Shown here piece after piece: positions 6,786 through 12,188 of a DNA stretch of 12,188 nt; positions within the stretch are counted from its first letter, which is position 1, and every line of letters starts with the position of its first letter. The notes below the pieces were generated by a model. The model worked only from the letters and a program-made list of their open reading frames with translations. It was not told the origin of the DNA and did not search any database. The translations under genes and the position numbers were made by a program. Origin of the DNA: Prevotella sp. UBA1395 (lineage in GTDB: Bacteria; Bacteroidota; Bacteroidia; Bacteroidales; Bacteroidaceae); the NCBI GenBank assembly GCA_002305235.1, contig DBQL01000076.1:1-12188 (forward strand), given 5' to 3'.

Positions 6786-7283
6786 TCACTTGATTAACAC
6801 GTTGCGGATGACTTCCTCAAACTGTCCTTTGCCCATCGCGCCCACCACCTTCTGTGGCTGCCCGTCCTTGGGGATGAACAGAATGGTGGGTATTGACTGC
6901 ACGCCAAACAGCCCGGCCAGCTCCTGCTGCTGGTCTACGTCTACCTTATAGACATCGATCTTGCCGTCATACTCGTTTGCCAGCGACTCCACAATGGGAG
7001 CCACCTGCTTGCAAGGACCGCACCATGTGGCATAGAAATCGATGATGGCAGGCTTGTCGCCCTTGTATTTCCACTCCTGAGGATTGGCCTCATAGTCCAT
7101 CACCTTGTTCTTGAACTCCTCTTTGGTCAACTCTGTCACTTTCATATTCTTTTTCTCCTTTTGCTTTACGTTTACTACTTGATTGCTGTTGGTTTTCTTT
7201 TCTTTTTGCTGTGCTGAACACGACATCAGTGCAATCGAGGACAATGCCGCCAGTAACAGTGTATTCTTGATCATACTCTTCAT
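6786..7283 (-). CDS. Thioredoxin-fold lipoprotein
   Basis: A 165-residue thiol-disulfide protein. Residues 1-21 are a lipoprotein signal peptide with lipobox LMSC and the lipidated cysteine at C22, which predicts anchoring in the cell envelope facing the periplasm. A Lys/Glu/Gln/Asn linker (23-46) contains the motif QKEKK twice. The thioredoxin domain carries the active site WCGPC (87-91) and the cis-proline P132 in SIPT. The frame is open upstream to 7478, but the ATG at 7283 is the start: the signal peptide begins there and a promoter lies at 7318-7349, inside the longer frame. A second in-frame ATG at 7145 with AAGGAG 9 nt upstream might give a form without the anchor (see findings). It forms a bicistron with the MarR-type gene. 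Confidence 0.92.
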   Translation of the reverse strand: MKSMIKNTLLLAALSSIALMSCSAQQKEKKTNSNQVVNVKQKEKKNMKVTELTKEEFKNKVMDYEANPQEWKYKGDKPAIIDFYATWCGPCKQVAPIVESLANEYDGKIDVYKVDVDQQQELAGLFGVQSIPTILFIPKDGQPQKVVGAMGKGQFEEVIRNVLIK

Positions 7284-7317
7284 ATATGGTCTATTTGATT
7301 TCCTGTGGAAAGCAATG

Positions 7318-7349
7318 CAAAGATATGCTATTGATTTGATTCCGACAAA
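7318..7349 (-). promoter_or_regulatory. Promoter of the thioredoxin-MarR bicistron
   Basis: On the minus strand TTTG (7346-7349), 20 bp, then TATCTTTG (7318-7325) followed by C. Both boxes match the Bacteroidetes housekeeping promoter. Expected transcription start is near 7311, leaving a leader of roughly 28 nt before the ATG at 7283. This supports the short lipoprotein form over the longer open frame. Confidence 0.75.
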
Positions 7350-7920
7350 TTGTAATGGGAAAATGATGGAATATATAACCTTTATTAACCAAACGCAAAC
7401 GGGTTTAACGTTTTCCAACGGAAATAAAATATAAAAAGCTCTTTTCGTGGTTGCCTGACAATGTGTGCAGGGTGGCAAAGCTGTTTGAGACTGTCAAGAA
7501 AGACTCACGGATTTTAACTTTTCAAATTTTTGATTCTACGTCGCCGTTTGGCTTTCGCGACCTGTTTTTTACCCCTCAAGTGTCATATTCCGGCTTGTTT
7601 ATCGTGTGTAACCTGCCCCTCGGCCATGCGAAAACTATCAATTCGCATCGCGTGAGGGCCTCTTTCGTCATGCGTTTGGGCCTCAATGACATCGCGAAAA
7701 GACAATAATCGCGGCATCGAAAGACTTTTTACGGGGAGGAAAAATACATTGATATTCGCAATGTTTTGATTTACAGATGTTTAGCAAACTGCTTCATTTT
7801 GAGCGTATTTGCGTGCGAGGATCGTGTCGATGCGCAATAATCGAAAACCACGGAGGCATTTGTCAAGATAGTTCACGGCCTTTAACATTGGGGTGATGGA
7901 GCTGTCACGAGTAGATAACA
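7350..7920. other. Gene-poor stretch, open on both strands in its middle
   Basis: About 570 bp with no convincing gene. A plus-strand frame of 85 codons (7451-7708) starts only with TTG, has no recognisable domain and no promoter. On the minus strand a 44-codon frame starting with ATG (7717 to 7583) overlaps it, and the frame stays open a further 20 codons or so upstream. A 7-bp hairpin, ATGCGAA/TTCGCAT, lies at 7626-7632 and 7642-7648. TTTCGCGA (7553-7560) recurs inverted as TCGCGAAA (7692-7699). The composition differs from the AT-rich leaders around it. It could be a dispersed intergenic repeat, a small RNA gene, or remnants of a gene; I cannot decide from one copy. Confidence 0.4.
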
Positions 7921-7971
7921 AACGGCCATCATCGGTCTGCCGCAATGCGGCGATGCCCGATGATGGCCGTT
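7921..7971 (-). terminator. Large nested hairpin terminator after the peroxiredoxin gene
   Basis: AACGGCCATCATCGG (7921-7935) pairs perfectly with CCGATGATGGCCGTT (7957-7971). Inside the loop GCCGC (7939-7943) and GCGGC (7947-7951) form a second 5-bp stem with a 3-nt loop. On the minus strand the stem runs into TGTTATC, continuing the TT that ends the stem, so there is only a modest T-run. It lies 21 bp after the peroxiredoxin stop and is well placed as its terminator. Confidence 0.75.
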
Positions 7972-7992
7972 GGAGCCGCGTAAGAAGTGCGG

Positions 7993-8445
7993 TCAGCCGA
8001 GTATTTGCTCGGCGTGTTCTTTCACCTTGATATCCTTGGGAGCGAAGATTTGTGTGATGACACCATCCTCGTCGGTGATGAACGTAGTGCGGAAGGTGCC
8101 CATATAGGTACGTCCGTACATCTTTTTCTCACCATAGACACCCAATGCCGTGACCAGTTTCATGTCGGTATCGGCAATCAATGGGAAGGGTAATTCATAT
8201 TTGTCGATAAATTTTTGGTGCGATTTCTCATCCTGAATGCTCACGCCCAATACCGCATAGCCTTGGTCGAGAAAGCGCTGATAGTTGTCGCGCAGGTTGC
8301 AGGCCTCGCTCGTGCATCCCGAAGTCATGTCTTTGGGATAGGTGTAAAGCACCAGTTTCTTACCTTTGAAGTGGCTCAGCTTCAACTCGTTGCCATTCTG
8401 ATCCTTGCCCAGAGTCTCGGGCAGTCTTTGTCCTATTTCCATCAT
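7993..8445 (-). CDS. bcp: Thioredoxin-dependent peroxiredoxin (Bcp/PrxQ type)
   Basis: A cytoplasmic thiol peroxidase that reduces hydrogen peroxide and organic hydroperoxides using thioredoxin. The 150-residue product has the usual Bcp length. The active-site block YPKDMTSGCTSEACNLRD (36-53) carries the peroxidatic C44 and the probable resolving C49, the atypical 2-Cys layout. YGRTYMGTFRTTFI (110-123) is the other family block. The frame is open to 8637, but the start is one of two adjacent ATGs (8445 or 8442): the protein then aligns with the family from its first residues, and a consensus promoter lies only about 20 bp upstream. It is divergent from the mannose genes. The nearby thioredoxin is envelope-anchored, so a different cytoplasmic thioredoxin is the likelier reductant unless the anchorless form exists. 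Confidence 0.95.
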   Translation of the reverse strand: MMEIGQRLPETLGKDQNGNELKLSHFKGKKLVLYTYPKDMTSGCTSEACNLRDNYQRFLDQGYAVLGVSIQDEKSHQKFIDKYELPFPLIADTDMKLVTALGVYGEKKMYGRTYMGTFRTTFITDEDGVITQIFAPKDIKVKEHAEQILG

Positions 8446-8465
8446 AAACGATAATTTAGTCGATA

Positions 8466-8496
8466 CAAAAATACGTGATTCTGTATAATTTCCAAA
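8466..8496 (-). promoter_or_regulatory. Consensus promoter of the peroxiredoxin gene
   Basis: On the minus strand TTTG (8493-8496), exactly 19 bp, then TATTTTTG (8466-8473). This is the ideal Bacteroidetes spacing. Transcription would begin near 8459 and leave a very short leader before the ATG pair at 8445/8442. The TTTG overlaps a second TAATTTTG match, which has no clear upstream partner. Confidence 0.75.
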
Positions 8497-8601
8497 ATTA
8501 TTTGACTTAAAATTCTGATTTATCTCAATTTCTTTATCCCGGGAATCGGCGGCAGGTGTATATTTATATGGATTGTAACTCGGTTTTCTCCAATTTTTTT
8601 T

Positions 8602-8609
8602 TACCTTTG
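8602..8609 (+). promoter_or_regulatory. Bacteroidetes -7 box for the mannose gene pair
   Basis: TACCTTTG followed by C, after a run of T residues, is a classic Bacteroidetes -7 element. At 19 bp upstream there is only CTCG instead of TTTG, so the -33 box is weak. Transcription would start near 8616, inside the longest open frame, which supports the ATG at 8646 as the guanylyltransferase start. Confidence 0.65.
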
Positions 8610-8645
8610 CAGAATAACAAGAATCAGTGGAACACAAGTATTGAT

Positions 8646-9698
8646 ATGGAAAACAATAATCATGTAGTGATCATGGCCGGCGGCATCGGAAGTCGTTTTT
8701 GGCCGATGAGCACCCCCCGGTGCCCCAAGCAGTTTATCGACGTGATGGGTATGGGCAAGTCGCTTATCCAGCTCACCGTCGAGCGTTTCTCGGCCGTTGC
8801 GCCTATCGACAATTTCTGGATAGTGACCAGTGAGCACTATGTAGACATTGTGCAGGAGCAGCTTCCGGGCATTCCCCGGCAGAATATCCTTGCCGAACCC
8901 GAGCCGCGCAACACTGCGCCGTGCATAGCCTACGCCTGTTGGAAGATCAAGGCAAGGTTTCCCGAGGCCAACATCGTGGTCACGCCGTCTGATGCCTTGG
9001 TGGTCAACACCGGCGAGTTTGAGCGTGTCATCAAGGCCGCACTGGCTTTTACCGCCACCGGCAGCAACATCGTCACCATCGGCATCAAGCCCTCGCGTGC
9101 CGAGACCGGATACGGATATATCGCTGCTGCCGACAGGGTGGGCGAGAGCGATATATATAAGGTGGAGGCCTTCAAGGAGAAGCCCGACCATGCCACGGCC
9201 GAGAAATATCTCGCCGCGGGCAACTATATGTGGAACGCGGGCATCTTCGTGTGGAACGTGAAGACCATCACCGAGGCACTGCGCAAATACACGCCGGCCC
9301 TCGCCGGGAAGATGGACGAGATGTGTGCCGACTTCTACACCGACCGTGAGACCGGCACTCTGGGGCGCATCTTCCCCACATGCGAGAAGATCAGTATTGA
9401 CTACGCCGTGATGGAGAAGTCGGACAGCATCTATACGCTGCCCGCCGAGTTTGGCTGGAGCGACCTCGGCAGTTGGGGATCGCTGCGCACATTGCTCGAT
9501 AAGGACGGCGAGGGTAATGCCCATGTGGGCGACAATATCTCGCTGTACGACAGCAAAGGCTGTGTGGTTCATGCACAAGACGCCAAGAAAGTGGTGGTGC
9601 AGGGATTGGACGGATATATTGTTGCGCTGAGAGACGGGCGCCTGTTGATATGCTCCTTGGACAACGAGCAGCTGATCAAGGAGTATTCCCAAAATTAA
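8646..9698 (+). CDS. manC: Mannose-1-phosphate guanylyltransferase
   Basis: A cytoplasmic nucleotidyltransferase that makes GDP-mannose from mannose 1-phosphate and GTP, feeding fucose, mannose and capsule or O-glycan synthesis. The 350 residues are a complete catalytic domain. The nucleotide-binding motif AGGIGSRFWPMS is at 11-22, with K28 in the CPKQF that follows. The sugar-phosphate motif appears as FKEKPD, and the NYMWNAGIFVWN and ISIDYAVMEKSD blocks follow. The C-terminal cupin isomerase domain of bifunctional ManC/AlgA enzymes is absent; that activity is supplied by the next gene. The ATG at 8646 was chosen over the longer frame from 8556 because the family starts there and the promoter lies between the two. 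It is 12 bp from the isomerase gene. No phosphomannomutase, the enzyme for the middle step, is present in the window. Confidence 0.93.
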   Translation: MENNNHVVIMAGGIGSRFWPMSTPRCPKQFIDVMGMGKSLIQLTVERFSAVAPIDNFWIVTSEHYVDIVQEQLPGIPRQNILAEPEPRNTAPCIAYACWKIKARFPEANIVVTPSDALVVNTGEFERVIKAALAFTATGSNIVTIGIKPSRAETGYGYIAAADRVGESDIYKVEAFKEKPDHATAEKYLAAGNYMWNAGIFVWNVKTITEALRKYTPALAGKMDEMCADFYTDRETGTLGRIFPTCEKISIDYAVMEKSDSIYTLPAEFGWSDLGSWGSLRTLLDKDGEGNAHVGDNISLYDSKGCVVHAQDAKKVVVQGLDGYIVALRDGRLLICSLDNEQLIKEYSQN

Positions 9699-9710
9699 AA
9701 ACGATTGCTC

Positions 9711-10799
9711 ATGAAGTTATATCCATTCCTGTTCGAGCCCAACCTGCATCCGGTGGTGTGGGGCGGAGACGCGATAACGCGATGGAAAGGGCTGCCCGAC
9801 GCCGGGGAACCCATAGGCGAGTCGTGGGAGGTGAGCGCTGTGCCCACGAGCGTGGGCGTGATAGCCAATGGCGCGCTCAAGGGGCAAGACCTCAACTCGG
9901 TCATCGAACAATATGGCGAGGAAATACTGGGCACCGAGGTGTCGCGCCGCTATGACAACCGGCTGCCGCTGTTGGTGAAGTTTATCGATGCCCGCCAAGA
10001 CCTGTCCATACAGGTACATCCCAATGACGAGATGGCACATCGCCTGCATGGCAAGCGTGGGAAGACGGAGATGTGGTATATCATCGACGCGCAGCCGGGG
10101 GCGTATCTCTATGCCGGTTTCAGCGAGCCGATGGCACCGACAGATGCCGATGGCGAGGTGGTGAGCCGCGAGGAGGCCATGAACGAATATCGCAAGCGGG
10201 TGGCCGAGGGCACGATTACCGAGGTGCTGGCCAAGCACGAGGTGAAGGCCGGCGACGTGTTTTTCTTGCCGGCCGGCCGTGTGCACGCCATCTGCAGCGG
10301 CATCTTGTTGGCCGAGGTGCAGCAGAGCAGCGACGTGACATACCGTATTTTCGACTACAACAGGCCGGGAATGGACGGGAAACCTCGTGAGCTGCACACC
10401 GAACTGGCGGCAGAGGCTCTGGATTACAGGGTGACAGACAGCTATCGTACACCCTACGACTATCAGCCGGAAACGGCCAACCCGGTGATCGACAGTTCGT
10501 TTTTCAGTGTCCGCGTGGTAGACGTGAACGGTGCGTTCCATCGCAATCTCATCAAATATGACAGCTTCATCATCTCCATGTGCCTTCAGGGCGACTGTCG
10601 CATCAAGATTCGCGACACCGGCGATGAAGTATTGTTGCGAGAGGGATATAGCACCCTCATACCGGCCTCGATAGCCGATTATGACCTGATACCGGCCAAT
10701 GAGCGTGGTAGAAGTCTGATGCTCGACGCGTATATAGACAATAAGACGCGCGATTTGGGAAGCCGCCTGTCGCGGTTTCTGCATCTCACGCGTAAATGA
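9711..10799 (+). CDS. manA: Class I mannose-6-phosphate isomerase
   Basis: A zinc cupin enzyme that interconverts fructose 6-phosphate and mannose 6-phosphate, the entry step to GDP-mannose. At 362 residues it resembles the short Firmicutes/Bacteroidetes type rather than the larger E. coli form. Metal-site motifs are IQVHPND (100-106, with Q101 and H103), KTEMWY (118-123, E120) and PAGRVHA (187-193, H192). Further blocks are EPIGESWEVSA (33-43) and VQQSSDVTYRIFDYNR (203-218). The ATG at 9711 is preferred to a TTG two codons earlier. It is in one transcript with manC. The end is 8 bp from the stop of the convergent exported-protein gene, and no terminator hairpin follows. Confidence 0.93.
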   Translation: MKLYPFLFEPNLHPVVWGGDAITRWKGLPDAGEPIGESWEVSAVPTSVGVIANGALKGQDLNSVIEQYGEEILGTEVSRRYDNRLPLLVKFIDARQDLSIQVHPNDEMAHRLHGKRGKTEMWYIIDAQPGAYLYAGFSEPMAPTDADGEVVSREEAMNEYRKRVAEGTITEVLAKHEVKAGDVFFLPAGRVHAICSGILLAEVQQSSDVTYRIFDYNRPGMDGKPRELHTELAAEALDYRVTDSYRTPYDYQPETANPVIDSSFFSVRVVDVNGAFHRNLIKYDSFIISMCLQGDCRIKIRDTGDEVLLREGYSTLIPASIADYDLIPANERGRSLMLDAYIDNKTRDLGSRLSRFLHLTRK

Positions 10800-10807
10800 C
10801 AAAATGC

Positions 10808-11446
10808 TTATTGACTGATGCGCCTGAGCAGAGTGAGCAGGCTCTCGGGGTCGGTCCACGAGAATGTGGGCAGCGAGGTGACTACCTTGTAGTCGTAAAG
10901 TTTCTTCTTGGGGATGCGCCTCGTGATCTCACGCTCGTGTACCGGGAACGTCTTGCCATTATACACATAGAAAAACTGGTTGATAATGGGAAACTCAATA
11001 TCCTCAAGCGGAATATCAAGCGTTGTGGTGTTGAGCATGCTGTTGCTGAGTTCGACGTTGGTCATAGACCTGCTGTTGAGCATCGTATTGCGCAATGACG
11101 CGAGGTCTATCTTGGAAACGCAATACAACGCGTTCTTGCCCACGGTGTCTACACGCCATGCCAGCATGGTGTCTATGCGCTCATAATGGCGGTCGGAGAA
11201 GTCGACCGACTTGATGTTCGACAGTCGGGCCTCCATGTTCTTACCACCGAGGCTGTGGTAAATCAGCGTGCTACGCTTGAGAAAAATGTTGGTCAAGGGC
11301 ACGGTGACAACCTTTCCGTCCATCAAGGTGATCGAGGCAGGCTTGAATTCGGGGAACGCAAGGATGCGGTGAAGGGTGTTGGCGGTCTGGGCTTGGAGAG
11401 AGATGGTCAGGCAAGCCGTGAACAGTAGTATGATAAATTTTTTCAT
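10808..11446 (-). CDS. Exported protein of unknown function
   Basis: I do not recognise a family. The 212-residue product begins with a clear Sec signal peptide (MKKFIILLFTACLTISLQAQ, residues 1-20) with likely cleavage after AQ. There is no lipobox cysteine at the cleavage site and no later membrane segment, so it is probably periplasmic or secreted. The body has short beta-like stretches (ITLMDGKVVTVPL, 39-51; STLIYHSLGGKNMEARL, 59-75). A Ser/Thr/Asn-rich part (117-142) contains NTMLN and NSMLN, an internal near-repeat. Near the C-terminus is a basic patch, RRIPKKK (176-182). Only one cysteine remains after processing (C109), so no internal disulfide is possible. It has its own consensus promoter, is divergent from the potassium channel gene and converges on the mannose isomerase gene. 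Confidence 0.85.
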   Translation of the reverse strand: MKKFIILLFTACLTISLQAQTANTLHRILAFPEFKPASITLMDGKVVTVPLTNIFLKRSTLIYHSLGGKNMEARLSNIKSVDFSDRHYERIDTMLAWRVDTVGKNALYCVSKIDLASLRNTMLNSRSMTNVELSNSMLNTTTLDIPLEDIEFPIINQFFYVYNGKTFPVHEREITRRIPKKKLYDYKVVTSLPTFSWTDPESLLTLLRRISQ

Positions 11447-11488
11447 AACGCGATCTGTTTATGGTGTTGTAAAGTGGGTAGACCATTG

Positions 11489-11519
11489 CAAAAGTAGGAA
11501 AAAAAAGAAATACATCAAA
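11489..11519 (-). promoter_or_regulatory. Consensus promoter of the exported-protein gene
   Basis: On the minus strand TTTG (11516-11519), exactly 19 bp, then TACTTTTG (11489-11496) followed by C. This is a full match to the Bacteroidetes promoter. Expected start is near 11482, giving a leader of about 35 nt. The -33 box lies only 22 bp from the start codon of the divergent channel gene, so the two genes share a tight control region. I see no matching plus-strand -7 box for the channel gene. Confidence 0.8.
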
Positions 11520-11541
11520 GGTTTTTAATCAATTTTACATC

Positions 11542-12188
11542 ATGCGGCAACCAATCCGGACCAAGAAAGAATATCTCCATAGCGTGGTATTCGAGTCGGA
11601 CACACCGATGGGGAAGACATACGACATCATCCTGATCGTCGCCATCTCGCTGAGTATCATTGTAGCGTTTGTGGAGAGCATCAGGTCGTTGGCACTCACC
11701 TACAAGCATATACTCGAGGGCATAGAAGCTGTCATGACGGTGCTTTTCACCTTCGATTATGTCGTAAGACTCTATTGCGCGCCCAAGCCCAAGGAATATG
11801 CGTTGAGCTTTTTCGGTATCATCGACTTCATCTCGACCATTCCGCCCTATCTCGCCATATTCTTTCCGAGCGCGAGATATATGTTGCTGCTGCGGTCGTT
11901 CAGGTTTATCAGGATCTTCAGGGTGTTCAGGCTCTTCAGCTTTCTCAATGAGGGGTATCTGTTGTTGCAGTCCTTGAAGAGAAGCATGAATAAGATATTG
12001 GTCTACTTCATGTTTGTGTTGATACTCGTCACCTGTATGGGAACGCTGATGTATCTTGCCGAAGGGTCACGGCCCGGCACAGCCTTCACCGACCTTGGAA
12101 CATCGGTTTATTATGCCATTGTCACGATGACCACGGTGGGGTATGGCGACATCACGCCTGTAACGCCCATCGGCCGCCTGCTCTCCGC
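11542..12188 (+). CDS. Voltage-gated potassium channel (ion transporter), 3' end missing
   Basis: An inner-membrane channel of the six-helix Kv/Ion_trans type; 215 codons are visible and the window ends inside the gene. Helix S1 is about 27-46, S2 about 58-79 and S3 about 89-108. The voltage sensor S4 shows arginine at every third position: R118, R121, R124, R127 and R130. S5 is about 152-173, and the pore has the potassium selectivity filter TVGYGD (198-203) after MT. S6 starts at the window edge. By family it passes potassium in response to membrane voltage; gating and physiological role cannot be told. The ATG at 11542 is the only sensible start. The gene is divergent from the exported-protein gene with 95 bp between starts. 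Confidence 0.92.
   Translation, partial: MRQPIRTKKEYLHSVVFESDTPMGKTYDIILIVAISLSIIVAFVESIRSLALTYKHILEGIEAVMTVLFTFDYVVRLYCAPKPKEYALSFFGIIDFISTIPPYLAIFFPSARYMLLLRSFRFIRIFRVFRLFSFLNEGYLLLQSLKRSMNKILVYFMFVLILVTCMGTLMYLAEGSRPGTAFTDLGTSVYYAIVTMTTVGYGDITPVTPIGRLLS

Noticed and set aside
7284..7478. N-terminal extension of the thioredoxin frame to 7478
   Set aside because: It would hide the lipoprotein signal inside the protein and include the consensus promoter at 7318-7349.
7451..7708. 85-codon plus-strand frame as a protein gene
   Set aside because: It starts with TTG, has no promoter and no domain, and is overlapped by an equally open minus-strand frame. It is kept only as part of the gene-poor region.
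8446..8637. N-terminal extension of the peroxiredoxin frame to 8637
   Set aside because: The extension carries the promoter at 8466-8496 and residues unlike the Bcp family.
8556..8645. Upstream ATG at 8556 for the guanylyltransferase
   Set aside because: The -7 box at 8602-8609 lies downstream of it, and the family begins at the ATG at 8646.
9717..10859. A 380-codon open frame on the minus strand covering the whole isomerase gene; similar antisense frames at 8601-9692 and 1776-2870
   Set aside because: The plus-strand products have clear family motifs. The antisense translations show no recognisable domain and follow from codon bias of the sense genes.
1..12188. CRISPR array, tRNA or rRNA genes, integrase, transposase or defence-system genes
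   Set aside because: No regularly spaced repeats, cloverleaf-like sequence, rRNA-like tract or matching protein motif was seen on either strand.

Overview
The window looks like chromosomal DNA of a Bacteroidales bacterium, most likely Prevotella or a close relative. The evidence is of two kinds. Four leaders carry the Bacteroidetes -7 box TAnnTTTG, three of them with a TTTG box 19-20 bp upstream, and a fifth (xpt) matches at -7 only. The gene set is also typical: a DUF5107/TPR protein, a TIGR02757 (DUF2400) protein, a lipoprotein thioredoxin and an xpt-xanthine permease pair. Base composition is balanced in the genes and AT-rich in the leaders. No rRNA, tRNA, CRISPR array, transposase or phage gene was seen.

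Layout, left to right. (1) Positions 75-3371 (+) hold a 1098-residue DUF5107 domain fused to a long TPR region, possibly preceded by the tail of another gene. (2) A roughly 120-bp convergent intergenic region follows. It contains a terminator-like hairpin with the stop codon in its loop, and a 68-bp element with perfect 10-bp terminal inverted repeats and 5-bp flanking direct repeats (MITE-like). (3) On the minus strand, xpt (5410-4841) and a xanthine/uracil permease of the NCS2 family (4833-3490) form a purine-salvage pair with its own promoter and a leader too short for a riboswitch. (4) A TIGR02757/DUF2400 gene (6258-5473, -) lies upstream of them, behind a strong terminator hairpin. (5) A thioredoxin lipoprotein (7283-6786) and a small cysteine-rich MarR-type regulator (6778-6428) form a second minus-strand bicistron. 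(6) A gap of about 700 bp carries the thioredoxin promoter, a region open on both strands that may be a dispersed repeat, and a large nested terminator. (7) A Bcp-type peroxiredoxin (8445-7993, -) is divergent from (8) the GDP-mannose pair mannose-1-phosphate guanylyltransferase (8646-9698) and class I mannose-6-phosphate isomerase (9711-10799). (9) An exported protein of unknown function (11446-10808, -) converges on the isomerase gene with only 8 bp between stops. It diverges from (10) a voltage-gated potassium channel gene (11542 onward, +) that is cut by the window end.

Three themes link the genes: purine base uptake and salvage, thiol redox defence (thioredoxin, MarR regulator, peroxiredoxin), and activated mannose supply. 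I see no obvious new multi-gene system. The best leads are the MITE-like element, a Shine-Dalgarno/ATG inside the thioredoxin gene that could give a second unanchored product, the cysteine pair in the MarR wing next to a thioredoxin gene, the DNA-glycosylase-like motif in the DUF2400 protein, and the dual-open intergenic region.
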